Shown here: positions 24,851 through 33,216 of the stretch, one piece after another
Layout of the letters: each line of letters opens with the position of its first letter
Numbering within the stretch: position 1 is the first letter of the stretch
From: Gemmatimonadota bacterium
GTDB taxonomy: Bacteria; Gemmatimonadota; Gemmatimonadetes; Gemmatimonadales; GWC2-71-9
Direction: 5' to 3'
Assembly: GCA_003222035.1 (NCBI GenBank)
Contig: QHUS01000060.1
Coordinates: 1 to 40,944 of the forward strand
DNA: 40,944 nucleotides
The notes under the pieces: generated by a model
Told to the model about the DNA's origin: nothing
The model's input: only the letters and a program-made list of their open reading frames with translations
Databases searched by the model: none
Program-made: the position numbers and the translations under genes

Positions 24851-26251
24851 ATGGTCGCCACAATCTACATCCTCGACGACGACCCAACCTACGCCAAGCT
24901 CCTGGCGGCCAACCTGGGACCGGCCGGGCGGTTCCGGATCGCGGTGTTCGAACGTCCCGACGCCCTGCTCGCGCGCCACGCCGACGAACCGCCCGACGCC
25001 GTCATCACGGACCTGGTGATGCCCGATCTGAACGGCGTCGAGGTAACCCGACGGCTACGCGTGGCCGACCCGCACCTGCCCATCTTCGTCCTCACCGGCC
25101 ACGCGGACATCGCCACCGCGGTCGACGCTCTCAAGGCGGGCGCCAACGAATACCTCACAAAGCCGGTCAACATCGACGAGTTGTTAACGCTCCTCACGCG
25201 GGCGCTGGCCGACCGGCCGCTGCTCGAGGCCGGCGCGTCGCTCGAGCAGGCGCGGGGCAGGGAGTACTCGGTAGAGGCGATCCTCGGGCAAGACCCCAAG
25301 GTTGAGGAGGTCCGGGCCTTCGTCCGTCGCATGGCGGCCATTGCTCGTCCGACCGTGCTGCTCCTGGGCGAAAGCGGTACGGGAAAGAACCTCGTGGCGC
25401 GGGCCATCCATTACTCCAGTCCCCACTCGGGGGGGCGGTTCGTCGAGATCAATTGCTCGGCCCTGCCCGCCAACCTGCTCGAGGCCGAGCTGTTCGGCTA
25501 CAAGAAGGGGGCTTTCACCGATGCCCGTGAGGCGAAACGCGGGTTGATCGAGGTAGCGGACGGCGGGACGCTGCTCCTCGACGAGATCGCCGAGCTCGGC
25601 CCCGAGCTGCAGGCGAAGCTGCTCAATTTCCTCGAGAGCCGGCGGTTTCGCCGGCTCGGCGGCACGGACGAGATCGAGGTCGCAGTGCGGCTCATCACGG
25701 CCACGAACCGCAACCTGGAAGAGCAGGTGCAGGCAGGCCGGTTCCGGGCCGATCTCTACTACCGAATCACCGTGGCCTCCCTCGTCCTGCCACCGCTGCG
25801 CGAGATCAGGCGCGATATCCCTCTGCTCGCAGACCATTTTCGAGACGCGTTCAGCCGGGAGTTCAAGAAGAAGGTCGCAGCGATTGACCCGGCGGCTCTC
25901 GAGATCCTCGACGCGTGGCGTTGGCCGGGCAACGTACGGGAGCTCCGCAACGTGATCGAGCGGGCCATGATCTTCAGTGATGGGCCGCTGCTGAAACGGG
26001 CCCACTTGCCCCCCTTCGGTGGCGCGGAGCGCGCGGCGCGGGCCGACTCGCATCCCGACAAGTTCCCGCTGCCCAAGGGCCTCTCACTGGCCGATGCCGA
26101 GCGCGAGTACATCCGCCTCACCCTCGAAGAGACGGACGGCAACATCCAGAGGGCCGCTGAGGCCCTCGGAATCTCACGCAAGAACCTCTGGGAAAAGCGC
26201 AAGAAGTACGGGCTGCTCGAGACCGCGCCTGACCCAGGAGGGGACGCTTGA
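24851..26251 (+). CDS. NtrC-family sigma-54 response regulator
   Basis: 466 residues: receiver (Asp54 in VITDLVMPDLNG, Lys104), AAA+ domain (Walker A GESGTGKN at 173-180, GAFTDA at 220-225, Walker B LLLDEIAE at 241-248, Arg-finger region FRADLYYRI), and a C-terminal Fis-type helix-turn-helix (about 412-456, GNIQRAAEALGISRKNLWEK). It remodels sigma-54 RNA polymerase after phosphorylation. The sigma-54 contact loop reads GAFTDA rather than GAFTGA. Its neighbours are the receiver and hybrid kinase (divergent) and, downstream, two units each with a palindrome and a sigma-54 promoter. These are its likely targets. Confidence 0.95.
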   Translation: MVATIYILDDDPTYAKLLAANLGPAGRFRIAVFERPDALLARHADEPPDAVITDLVMPDLNGVEVTRRLRVADPHLPIFVLTGHADIATAVDALKAGANEYLTKPVNIDELLTLLTRALADRPLLEAGASLEQARGREYSVEAILGQDPKVEEVRAFVRRMAAIARPTVLLLGESGTGKNLVARAIHYSSPHSGGRFVEINCSALPANLLEAELFGYKKGAFTDAREAKRGLIEVADGGTLLLDEIAELGPELQAKLLNFLESRRFRRLGGTDEIEVAVRLITATNRNLEEQVQAGRFRADLYYRITVASLVLPPLREIRRDIPLLADHFRDAFSREFKKKVAAIDPAALEILDAWRWPGNVRELRNVIERAMIFSDGPLLKRAHLPPFGGAERAARADSHPDKFPLPKGLSLADAEREYIRLTLEETDGNIQRAAEALGISRKNLWEKRKKYGLLETAPDPGGDA

Positions 26252-26261
26252 TACGGCCTAG

Positions 26262-26277
26262 GTTACCGAACGGTAAC
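26262..26277. promoter_or_regulatory. Palindromic enhancer-like site 1 (UAS)
   Basis: GTTACCGAACGGTAAC, a perfect inverted repeat with 7-bp arms and a 2-bp centre. It lies 73 bp before the -24 box of sigma-54 promoter 1 and 10 bp after the NtrC-type gene. The same site, differing only at one central base, recurs at 27652-27667; both are followed by GCA. Confidence 0.75.
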
Positions 26278-26349
26278 GCAGCTGCCGGTGGCTCTCGAGG
26301 CCAAGCCGGCTAACCCATTGGTGTGATAAGGGTTGTTTCAGGGCAAAGC

Positions 26350-26364
26350 AGGCACATGGCTTGC
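26350..26364 (+). promoter_or_regulatory. Sigma-54 promoter 1 (-24/-12)
   Basis: AGGCAC-ATGGC-TTGC compared with the consensus TGGCAC-N5-TTGC: one mismatch, correct GG-N10-GC spacing. The expected transcription start is near 26376, only a few bases before the ATG at 26380, so the mRNA would have almost no leader. Confidence 0.65.
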
Positions 26365-26379
26365 GCTTGTTCCTACCTG

Positions 26380-27621
26380 ATGAAGACCCGTTTCTCGTTA
26401 CCTGCCGGAATCGTTCTGGCGTGCGCCGGGGTGGCGGCATCCGTCGCGCCCCTCGCCGCGCAGAATCAGACAATCTCCTCAGCCACGAACCAGAGCTTCA
26501 TCGTCGGCGACTCGAGCACCGCGGCGAGCGCTATGACCATTACCGACAACCAGGGCAGCTTCAACCCGGGACACGACATCTATATCGTCATCCCGGCGGC
26601 GCTCTCGATGATCTGGGACAACACGGTCACGACAGTCACCATCACCGGGAGCGCCGCCGCGAAGGTCAGCACGACTCCCACGTACACATCCAACAGCTGT
26701 GTGCAGCTCTCCCTGCTCGCAAAATTCGTGGCTGGCGACCAGATCGTCGTGTCTGGCCTGAAGTTCAACAGCTTCACCGCGGCCGGGGGGCCCGCAAGCC
26801 TCACCCTTGGCCTCAAAGCCTGCAACTCAACCGTCGCCACTGACGACAAGACCAAGACGATTGCCGCGAAGGTCTACGCCGTGTCGGTCAGCCCGCACGG
26901 CACGACAGCGAGCCAGCTGCCCAGCAACGGCACCAACTACACTGTGGGCTTCACGGTGAGCAACACGGGGAACGGTTACACGAGCTACGACTTGCTGACG
27001 AGCAGGCGGCCGGGCACGGTGATCACCACCGTGTCGATCACCGGGACAGGAGTGACGCAAGGCGGGAACCCGGATAGCGCCCGCATTGCCAACGTGCTGG
27101 CGGGAAGCCCGGTTACAGCGACGGTCACCTACTCCGTCGGCAACGTCGCGGGTGGCTCTGTGGACACGCTCGTGTTCAAGGCGCGCGCGGTGGGCAGTTC
27201 GGCGACGGCGGACACCGGAAAGATGACGCTTACCGTCGTCCGACCGAGTATGAGCGTCGCCAAGAGCGTGAATCCCACCGGCACCCGGCCGCCGGGCACG
27301 GACCTCACCTATGCGATGACGATCACCAACGTGGGCACGACAAGCGCCGCGAGCGTGGTGCTGGTGGACACCCTGCGTTCGACGGTGCAGTTCAAGGTCG
27401 GGAGCGTCTCGAATTCCCTTCCCGCCGGCGTCGCCGTGATCGTGGACTATTCGAACGACGGCGGCGCGACCTGGACGTATGCTCCGGCGAGCGGTGCGTG
27501 CAGCGCGCCGGCTGGCTACGACCGTTGCGTCAATCGACTCCGCTGGCGCTTGCAGAACCCCCTCAGCTCCACCGCGCCGGACAACACGGGCACACTCCAG
27601 TTCGTCGCGCAGATTCGCTGA
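26380..27621 (+). CDS. Secreted DUF11-type repeat protein
   Basis: 413 residues with a clear signal peptide (MKTRFSLPAGIVLACAG..., cleavage near LAAQ). The mature protein is Thr/Ser/Val-rich beta-sandwich repeats. The last about 120 residues match the DUF11 conserved-repeat pattern (MSVAKSVNPTG, GTDLTYAMTITNVGTTSA, VVLVDTL). An earlier block (SNTGNGYTSYDLL, VTYSVGNVAGG) is repeated in the neighbouring DUF11 proteins. The chosen ATG gives the signal peptide; the upstream in-frame GTG at 26323 would bury it. No Shine-Dalgarno, in keeping with the very short leader. Probably a surface or extracellular structural protein; no enzyme motif is seen. Confidence 0.88.
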   Translation: MKTRFSLPAGIVLACAGVAASVAPLAAQNQTISSATNQSFIVGDSSTAASAMTITDNQGSFNPGHDIYIVIPAALSMIWDNTVTTVTITGSAAAKVSTTPTYTSNSCVQLSLLAKFVAGDQIVVSGLKFNSFTAAGGPASLTLGLKACNSTVATDDKTKTIAAKVYAVSVSPHGTTASQLPSNGTNYTVGFTVSNTGNGYTSYDLLTSRRPGTVITTVSITGTGVTQGGNPDSARIANVLAGSPVTATVTYSVGNVAGGSVDTLVFKARAVGSSATADTGKMTLTVVRPSMSVAKSVNPTGTRPPGTDLTYAMTITNVGTTSAASVVLVDTLRSTVQFKVGSVSNSLPAGVAVIVDYSNDGGATWTYAPASGACSAPAGYDRCVNRLRWRLQNPLSSTAPDNTGTLQFVAQIR

Positions 27622-27651
27622 GAAAATAGCGCGCCGTTGGTCACCGCCGAC

Positions 27652-27667
27652 GTTACCGTACGGTAAC
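27652..27667. promoter_or_regulatory. Palindromic enhancer-like site 2 (UAS)
   Basis: GTTACCGTACGGTAAC, a fully palindromic 16-mer with the same arms as site 1. It ends 76 bp before the -24 box of sigma-54 promoter 2. Confidence 0.75.
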
Positions 27668-27715
27668 GCATGGTCGTGCCAGCAGTTCTCGCCAACATCT
27701 GTAATAGCAATAGCA

Positions 27716-27727
27716 ACAACATGTTGT
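27716..27727. promoter_or_regulatory. Palindrome between UAS 2 and sigma-54 promoter 2
   Basis: ACAACATGTTGT is a perfect 12-bp inverted repeat lying between the enhancer-like site and the promoter. It could bind a second regulator. No equivalent is found at promoter 1. Confidence 0.3.
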
Positions 27728-27742
27728 GTGATTCGGGCCAAG

Positions 27743-27757
27743 AGGCATGGGACCTGC
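27743..27757 (+). promoter_or_regulatory. Sigma-54 promoter 2 (-24/-12)
   Basis: AGGCATGGGACCTGC keeps GG-N10-GC and matches the consensus at GGCA and TGC. The expected start is near 27769. AAAGGA (27774-27779) would then serve as ribosome-binding site for the ATG at 27792. Confidence 0.55.
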
Positions 27758-27791
27758 CTTTCCGCCTGCCCGGAAAGGACGGAATGCCCCA

Positions 27792-27971
27792 ATGGTTCTC
27801 CGCTGCCCCCGTTGTTCGGAGCTCAAGTACCTCGGCCGCGCCCAGGTCATGGGCGGGCTGGCGATCTGCCCGAGCTGCGGAGAGCTGCTGAACCTGGCGG
27901 ACGCACGACAGACCGCAGACGACGAGGAGCGGCCGCCGAAACCAAGCGCTGACAGGAGACAGAAGCCATGA
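27792..27971 (+). CDS. 59-residue zinc-ribbon protein
   Basis: The protein begins MVLRCPRCSELKYLGRAQV and has two CxxC pairs (Cys5/Cys8 and Cys26/Cys29, AICPSCGELLNL), a typical small zinc ribbon. A charged tail follows (ADDEERPPKPSADRRQKP). No signal peptide, so cytoplasmic. It is the first gene of the sigma-54-driven operon and its TGA overlaps the ATG of the next DUF11 gene (ATGA). A regulatory or assembly role in production of the secreted proteins is inference. It resembles the zinc ribbon at the start of the 7118-8050 product. Confidence 0.75.
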   Translation: MVLRCPRCSELKYLGRAQVMGGLAICPSCGELLNLADARQTADDEERPPKPSADRRQKP

Positions 27972-28474
27972 CGCTCAAGCGATTGCTGCTGGTCGGAGTA
28001 GCCGGCGTGATACTGATCGCGCCGTTACCCGGGGCGGCCGCGGGCCAGACGCCCAAGGCCCTGGTGATCACGGCGTACAACGTGACGGCGGAATCCGCCG
28101 GCGGGCGCGACACCAAGGCGGTGGCGCGGCCGGGCGACGTGATTCGCTACACGCTGGTCTTCACCAACACCCAGCCCACGCCGGTCAAGGACGTCCAGTT
28201 CGTGGATCCCATTCCGCAGGGCCTGGTCTACGTGCTGGGCTCGGCGGCGGCTCATGAACGCACCCGCATCGAGTACTCGATCGACGGCGGCAAGACCTAC
28301 GCGACCGAGCCGCTCATCGCGGTGGTCGAGGGCGGCAAGAAAGTCGAGAAGCCGGCGCCGCGCGAGATGTACACGCACGTGCGCTGGACGGTGCTCTCGT
28401 CGGTGGCGCCGGGAGCGCAGGTGACGGCGGAGTTGCGCACACAAGTGAAAACCGCGCCCGGCGACGCGAAGTAG
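27968..28474 (+). CDS. Small secreted DUF11-domain protein
   Basis: 168 residues: signal peptide (MTLKRLLLVGVAGVILIAPL..., cleavage near AAAGQ) and one DUF11-like domain (VARPGDVIRYTLVFTNTQPT, VKDVQFVDPIPQGLVYVLGS, RIEYSIDGGKTY). GGAGA precedes the ATG, which overlaps the zinc-ribbon stop. A single-domain form could be a subunit or cap for the larger DUF11 proteins encoded next (inference). Confidence 0.88.
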   Translation: MTLKRLLLVGVAGVILIAPLPGAAAGQTPKALVITAYNVTAESAGGRDTKAVARPGDVIRYTLVFTNTQPTPVKDVQFVDPIPQGLVYVLGSAAAHERTRIEYSIDGGKTYATEPLIAVVEGGKKVEKPAPREMYTHVRWTVLSSVAPGAQVTAELRTQVKTAPGDAK

Positions 28475-28513
28475 CGATCCGGGCAACTGTACTGACCTCG
28501 GGAGGAGGGCCAG

Positions 28514-29737
28514 ATGTTCAAGCATGTGCAGTGGATCTCGAGCCTCACGCTGACCGTGGCGGCGCTGTTGCTGCTTGCCGCGGGGGCGCAGGCTCAGACG
28601 CCGGAAGGGACGGTCATCACGAACACGGCGACCGTTACCTATACCGACGCCAACAGTAATAGCTATGCCGCGGTCAGCGGCTCGGTCTCGGTGACGGTCG
28701 GCTTCCAGGCCGGCGTGACCGTGACCGCCAACACGCCCAGCCCGACACCGGCGTCCCCGAGCACCGCGGACACCCTGACCTTCACCGTGGCGAACTCGGG
28801 TAACGGCAACGACAGCGTCTCGATCTCCGAGACCATCTCCGTCGCGGGGGTGATTTCGGCGACGGGGTACCGCTACGGCGCCACGACGTACGGAACGCTG
28901 GCGGCCCTGAATACGGCGCTGGCGGGCGGGCTCATCGCCCAGGGCGGCTCGATCACGATCAAGGTCGTATACGACGTGGCGAGCAATAAGGGCGGCGTGA
29001 ACACCGTCTACACGTTGACGGCCGCGTCGCGCCGCACGCCCGCGACCTCGGGCAATGCGGCGAGCAGCATCACGCCGGCGCAGACGTTCGCGGTGGCGAC
29101 GACGCCCGACGGGGGCCAGAACGTCCAGCGCCTCCCGGGCTCGAACTACTCGTTCTCCTTCACCGTGCAGAACACCGGCAACGGCACGGACAACTTCGAC
29201 CTGTTGGGCTCGTCGCCGGGGTCGGCGGTGATCACCATCGTATCGGTGAACGGCGTCTCGGGCGACAGCGCGCGCATCACGCTCGCGGCCGGCGCGTCGC
29301 AGGCGGTCGCCGTGATCTACAACGTCGCGAACGTGGGCGGTGGCGCGACCGACACGCTGGACCTGCGGGGCCGGTCGGTGGCACAGCCGGCGACGCACGA
29401 CGACGGTTTCATGGATCTCACCGTCATCAAGCCGAACCTGACGCTCACCAAGGCTGCGTACCTGGACGACGGCGTCACGCCGGTGGCCGGTACCGTGGTC
29501 CCCGGGCAGGTCATTCGGTATCGCGTCACGGTCACCAACAGCGGGGCCACGTCGGCCTCCGTCGTGCAGGTGACCGACGCGCTACCTGCCCAGGTGACGT
29601 ACGTCTCGACGAGCTCGAGCACCGGTTGGAGTGTCTCGGTGAGCGGGCCGAACGTGACCGCGAACTACACGGCCACGGGCGGAGTGCTGGCGGCAGCCGC
29701 CAGCGCGACGTTCGAGCTGCGGGTCAGCATCAACTGA
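28514..29737 (+). CDS. Secreted DUF11-repeat protein
   Basis: 407 residues with a signal peptide (MFKHVQWISSLTLTVAAL..., cleavage near AQAQ). Beta-sandwich repeats follow: an early NTATVTYTDANSNSY unit, then VANSGNGNDSVSISETI and VQNTGNGTDNFDLLGSS units, and a C-terminal DUF11 domain from about 310 (LTLTKAAYLDDG, GQVIRYRVTVTNSGATSA, VTDALPAQVTYVST). Strong ribosome-binding site GGAGGAGG. It lies 39 bp after the previous gene and 14 bp before the giant gene. Its repeat pattern matches the 26380-27621 product, so the two are probably paralogues under the same regulator. Confidence 0.88.
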   Translation: MFKHVQWISSLTLTVAALLLLAAGAQAQTPEGTVITNTATVTYTDANSNSYAAVSGSVSVTVGFQAGVTVTANTPSPTPASPSTADTLTFTVANSGNGNDSVSISETISVAGVISATGYRYGATTYGTLAALNTALAGGLIAQGGSITIKVVYDVASNKGGVNTVYTLTAASRRTPATSGNAASSITPAQTFAVATTPDGGQNVQRLPGSNYSFSFTVQNTGNGTDNFDLLGSSPGSAVITIVSVNGVSGDSARITLAAGASQAVAVIYNVANVGGGATDTLDLRGRSVAQPATHDDGFMDLTVIKPNLTLTKAAYLDDGVTPVAGTVVPGQVIRYRVTVTNSGATSASVVQVTDALPAQVTYVSTSSSTGWSVSVSGPNVTANYTATGGVLAAAASATFELRVSIN

Positions 29738-29751
29738 GGCACTGAGCGCCG

Positions 29752-32700
29752 GTGAGGCGCCTCCTCCAAGCAGTGCACCAGGGGCGGTCCGCCCACCCCG
29801 GCTTCCCAGCCGCGGCGTGGGCGGCCGCTGTTTTCTTCTTACTCGCCGGTTTCGGCGCGCCGCCGGCCGGGGCCCAGGGGACGCCTGCAGGGACCCCGAT
29901 CCGGAACTGGGCGACGCTGACGTACACGTCCGCGGGTCAGCCATACGCCGTGGCCTCGGATACGGCGGAGGTCGTCGTCGGTCAGGTAGCGGGCGTGGAC
30001 CTGCAGCCGCCACGCGTCAGCACCGGGGCCGTAGGCACGAGCGTCGTGTTTGCGCACCTGCTGACCAACGTCGGGAACGGGCCCGACTCCTTCACCGTCG
30101 CCGCCGTCTCGAGCCACGGATGGCCCGTGACGCTCTATCACGATCGGAACGGAGACGGCATCCTGGACGCGGGCGACTCCGCGCTCACGGGCCCGGTGCC
30201 GCTGGGCTACGGGGGCCTCGCACACCTGCTCGCGAGCGTCGCGATCCCGAACAACCCGAGCGTGCTCGGCGTCAGTGACACGGTCGCGGTGACCGCCACC
30301 AGCCGGTTCAACTCCGCGGTCAGCGCAGCGGTGGGCGACCGGGTGGACGTGCCGGCCGCACCGCTCGCCATCACTCTCACGAAGCAGGTGGACCGGGCGA
30401 CCGCGGTCGTCGGGGATGCTCTCACGTACACCCTCGGCTACGTCGTCACGGGCGGCGGCAACGCTTCGAGCGCTGACGTGGCGGATACCATCCCGGTCGG
30501 CAGTGCGTACGTGCCGGGGACGCTTCGCTGGAACGGAACCCCGCTCACCGACGCCGTCGGCGACGACGCTGGCTCGGTCGTGCCCGCGGGCGGCGGCGTG
30601 GTCGCGGTGGACCTGGGGCCGGTCGCGAGCGGCGCGTCGGGCACGGTGACCTTCCAGGTGCAGGCGACCCCTGGGCCGCCGCGCACGATCGCCAACCGCG
30701 GCGACGTCGTCTTCGCGTGGGCCGGCGGCTCCGACACCGTCCGGTCCAACTCCGTCCAAACAGCGGTCCTCGTCCCGGTGCTGTCGCTCGACAAGCGGCT
30801 GACGAGTCCGCCAGTCGCGCTCATCGGTCAGCAGGTGCACTATGCCCTGCGGTACGGCAATGCGGTGGGAGCGGCCGCCGCGCTGAACGTCGTGCTGACG
30901 GACACGCTCCCCACGGGTCTTCAGTACGTCAGCGCGATGCCGGCGCCGAGCATATCGGGGGGCGGACAGGTCCTGAGTTGGCCCCTGGGGACGCTTCCGG
31001 CGGGAGACTCGAGCGTGATCGATGTCGTGCTGTCGGTCGCGCCCTCGGTGCGGGACACGGTGCTGGTCCGCAACGTGGCGTTCCTCGAGGCTCAGAGCAC
31101 GACGGCGCTGCCCGCGGCGGCGGCACCCTTGACGCTCGTCGGGCCGCCCAGCGTCGCGCTCGGTCTCGACCTGAGCGCGGACGTGCTCGACGTCGGCGTC
31201 GGGGAGGCGATCCCGTACAGAGTCGCCGTCCAGAACCCCGGTACGATGGCGGTCGCGAACCTCCAGATCGCCGTGCGGCTGTCCGGCGCAGCGCGCTACG
31301 CGCCCGGGAGCGCGATCGGCGCGGACTCGAGCGTCCTCGCGGGCGGCCGGCTGATCTTGTTTACGGGGGCCGCCCTCCCGCCGGGCGCCACCCGGACGCT
31401 TCGCTTCGTCGCGACCCTGGCCTCCGCGCCCGGCACGGTCGTCGAAGCCCGGGCGACCGCCAGCGGCCAGGCCTCCAGCGGCCTCGCCGGCTCGCCGGAG
31501 GCGATCGCGTGGGTGCAGGTGCGCCGCGCCTGGCCGATGGAGACGCGTGCTGCGATCGGGCGGGTCTGGGTGGATGCGAACGGTGACGGGGTCCAGCGGT
31601 CGGGTGAGCTCGGCCTCGCGAGCATCGACGTCTGGACCGAAGATGGGCAGGTCGCAACGACGGACTCCACGGGCAAGTTCTCGTTCTCGAACCTGCGCCC
31701 TGGCCAGCATGCGTTCCGCGTTGACCCGCGCTCGATTCCCGAGGGCTATCGGCTCGCGAGCGACGACGCTCGCCTCGTGGAAGCGAGCGGCTGGACGACG
31801 CCGCGCGTGGATTTCCGCGTGATCCCGACCGGCACGTCCCGGGTCGACGCCGTCACGGCGCACCGTTCCGTGACGCTCAACTTCACCGCGCTGCCGCAGG
31901 GCTCGCAGGTGCGCTACGAGGTCACGCTGCGCGCGCCGCAAGACTTCGCGTTCGACGCGCTGGCGAGCTTCAGCCCCCTTGCGGACTCGGGGCTGGTGTA
32001 CGTGGGCGGGGCCGTGTTCACACGCTACCCCGAGCTCGGCACGACGGCGATCCCCATCCCCTCGACCCGGCCGGGCGCCGACATCCGGATCGTGGCGTGG
32101 TCGTCCCAGCGGAGCGACTCGGCTATGCTGCGCGTGATCGGTCTGCCCTCTGGCGGAGGGTACTGGAACCCCGCGGGCCGCACGGAGTCCGTGGCACGCG
32201 CTTACGTGCGCAACGCATCGAAGCCGGTGGTCCTGACCATGGAGGTGCCAGCTTCCGCGCTCGTCGCCATCGGTTCTGGGAACGGGGCTGCCGGCGCTTC
32301 GGCCGATACCGAGCGCGTGACGGTGCCGGCGGAGCGGACGGTGGCCGAACGTGATACCGAGCGGCGCGCGGGCCTGGTCCGGGGACCGGGAATCGAGATC
32401 ATCGCTCCGGTGGACGGTGCCGTGCTGGGGGGCGATCGGGTATACGTCGGCGTCCGGGGCGAAGCCGATGCCGCGGTGGTCCTGTACGACGGCACCAAGC
32501 TCCTGGACTCGGTACGCACGCGGATCGACGGCGTGTACGACTTTGTCGCGGTCCCGCTGGCCCGCGGTCCTCATCGGTTGCGCGTCGCGCTGCACAACTC
32601 CTGGGGTCAGCAGCGCTGGGACAGCGTGGCGATCCACGTGACCGGCCTCCCGGCGCGGTTCGACGTGCCCCGGGACCCGGCCAAGCTGGTCGCCGACGGT

Positions 32701-33216
32701 CGCTCGACGGCCGTGCTTCACGCGCGAGTGCTCGATGCCTGGGGTGTGCCGGTGGCGCAACCGGCCTACGTGACGGTGAGCGCGACCGGCGGCGAGCCGT
32801 TGGGGGCCGATGCCGACCCGTCTTCGGTCGGGCTCCAGCTGCTCTCGAGCGCGGCCGGCCGGCTGGCGATCACGTTGCGGTCGGGTGAGCTCGGCCTCGC
32901 GAGCATCGACGTCTGGACCGAAGATGGGCAGGTCGCAACGACGGACTCCACGGGCAAGTTCTCGTTCTCGAACCTCGGTTCGACGAGCGGACCTCGTTCA
33001 CCCTGGGGCTCGACTCCCGCCGCCTCAATGATGGGCGCGACGTGCTCGGACGGAGCGCCGACCCGCTGGAGGAGTCGCAGTATCCGATCCTGGGCGACGC
33101 GAGCCGGCAGGAGACGCGCACGGCGTCCCAGACCTGGCTGTCCGCCCGGGTGGAGCGCGGCTTCGATTGGGCCCAGTTCGGCGACCTCTCTTCGACGGAT
33201 TTTGCGAGCGGGCTGA
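29752..33216 (+). CDS. Giant DUF11/SdrD-like surface protein, N-terminal part (frame lost after 32975)
   Basis: GTG start, signal peptide ending near AGAQG. DUF11-type domains lie at about 204-305 (ITLTKQVDRATAVVGDALTY), 345-440 (LSLDKRLTSPPVALIGQQVH) and 467-570. An SdrD B-like/Cna-B domain from about 600 has a Ca-binding-like VWVDANGDG and SIDVWTEDGQ. Further beta domains continue to about residue 1040. At 32877-32975 there is an exact copy of 99 bp from this gene's SdrD-like domain. Immediately after it the true frame shifts, and the remaining 80 codons to 33216 are out-of-frame Arg/Pro-rich noise. The C-terminal beta-barrel part continues in another frame from 32976. The original protein was probably one chain of about 1,850-1,900 residues. 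Confidence 0.8.
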   Translation: MRRLLQAVHQGRSAHPGFPAAAWAAAVFFLLAGFGAPPAGAQGTPAGTPIRNWATLTYTSAGQPYAVASDTAEVVVGQVAGVDLQPPRVSTGAVGTSVVFAHLLTNVGNGPDSFTVAAVSSHGWPVTLYHDRNGDGILDAGDSALTGPVPLGYGGLAHLLASVAIPNNPSVLGVSDTVAVTATSRFNSAVSAAVGDRVDVPAAPLAITLTKQVDRATAVVGDALTYTLGYVVTGGGNASSADVADTIPVGSAYVPGTLRWNGTPLTDAVGDDAGSVVPAGGGVVAVDLGPVASGASGTVTFQVQATPGPPRTIANRGDVVFAWAGGSDTVRSNSVQTAVLVPVLSLDKRLTSPPVALIGQQVHYALRYGNAVGAAAALNVVLTDTLPTGLQYVSAMPAPSISGGGQVLSWPLGTLPAGDSSVIDVVLSVAPSVRDTVLVRNVAFLEAQSTTALPAAAAPLTLVGPPSVALGLDLSADVLDVGVGEAIPYRVAVQNPGTMAVANLQIAVRLSGAARYAPGSAIGADSSVLAGGRLILFTGAALPPGATRTLRFVATLASAPGTVVEARATASGQASSGLAGSPEAIAWVQVRRAWPMETRAAIGRVWVDANGDGVQRSGELGLASIDVWTEDGQVATTDSTGKFSFSNLRPGQHAFRVDPRSIPEGYRLASDDARLVEASGWTTPRVDFRVIPTGTSRVDAVTAHRSVTLNFTALPQGSQVRYEVTLRAPQDFAFDALASFSPLADSGLVYVGGAVFTRYPELGTTAIPIPSTRPGADIRIVAWSSQRSDSAMLRVIGLPSGGGYWNPAGRTESVARAYVRNASKPVVLTMEVPASALVAIGSGNGAAGASADTERVTVPAERTVAERDTERRAGLVRGPGIEIIAPVDGAVLGGDRVYVGVRGEADAAVVLYDGTKLLDSVRTRIDGVYDFVAVPLARGPHRLRVALHNSWGQQRWDSVAIHVTGLPARFDVPRDPAKLVADGRSTAVLHARVLDAWGVPVAQPAYVTVSATGGEPLGADADPSSVGLQLLSSAAGRLAITLRSGELGLASIDVWTEDGQVATTDSTGKFSFSNLGSTSGPRSPWGSTPAASMMGATCSDGAPTRWRSRSIRSWATRAGRRRARRPRPGCPPGWSAASIGPSSATSLRRILRAG
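31596..31694 (+). repeat. 99-bp perfect direct repeat, copy 1
   Basis: Sits in the SdrD-like domain of the giant protein. It is identical over all 99 bp to 32877-32975, 1,281 bp away (same frame), with sharp divergence at both ends. Confidence 0.95.
32877..32975 (+). repeat. 99-bp perfect direct repeat, copy 2, at the frame break
   Basis: Exact copy of 31596-31694. It interrupts the domain after LAITL, and its right edge coincides with the switch to the frame of the C-terminal barrel. Copy 1 has natural SdrD-like context on both sides; copy 2 does not. Confidence 0.95.

Noticed and set aside
27670-27891. 73-codon open frame in the promoter region before the zinc-ribbon gene
   Set aside because: It overlaps the sigma-54 promoter and the true zinc-ribbon frame, has no ribosome-binding site, and its sequence (NSNSNN) is not protein-like.
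29839-32760. 973-codon open frame on the minus strand
   Set aside because: It mirrors the giant DUF11 gene; the product is Arg/His/Asp-rich with no fold or start signal. GC bias keeps this frame open.
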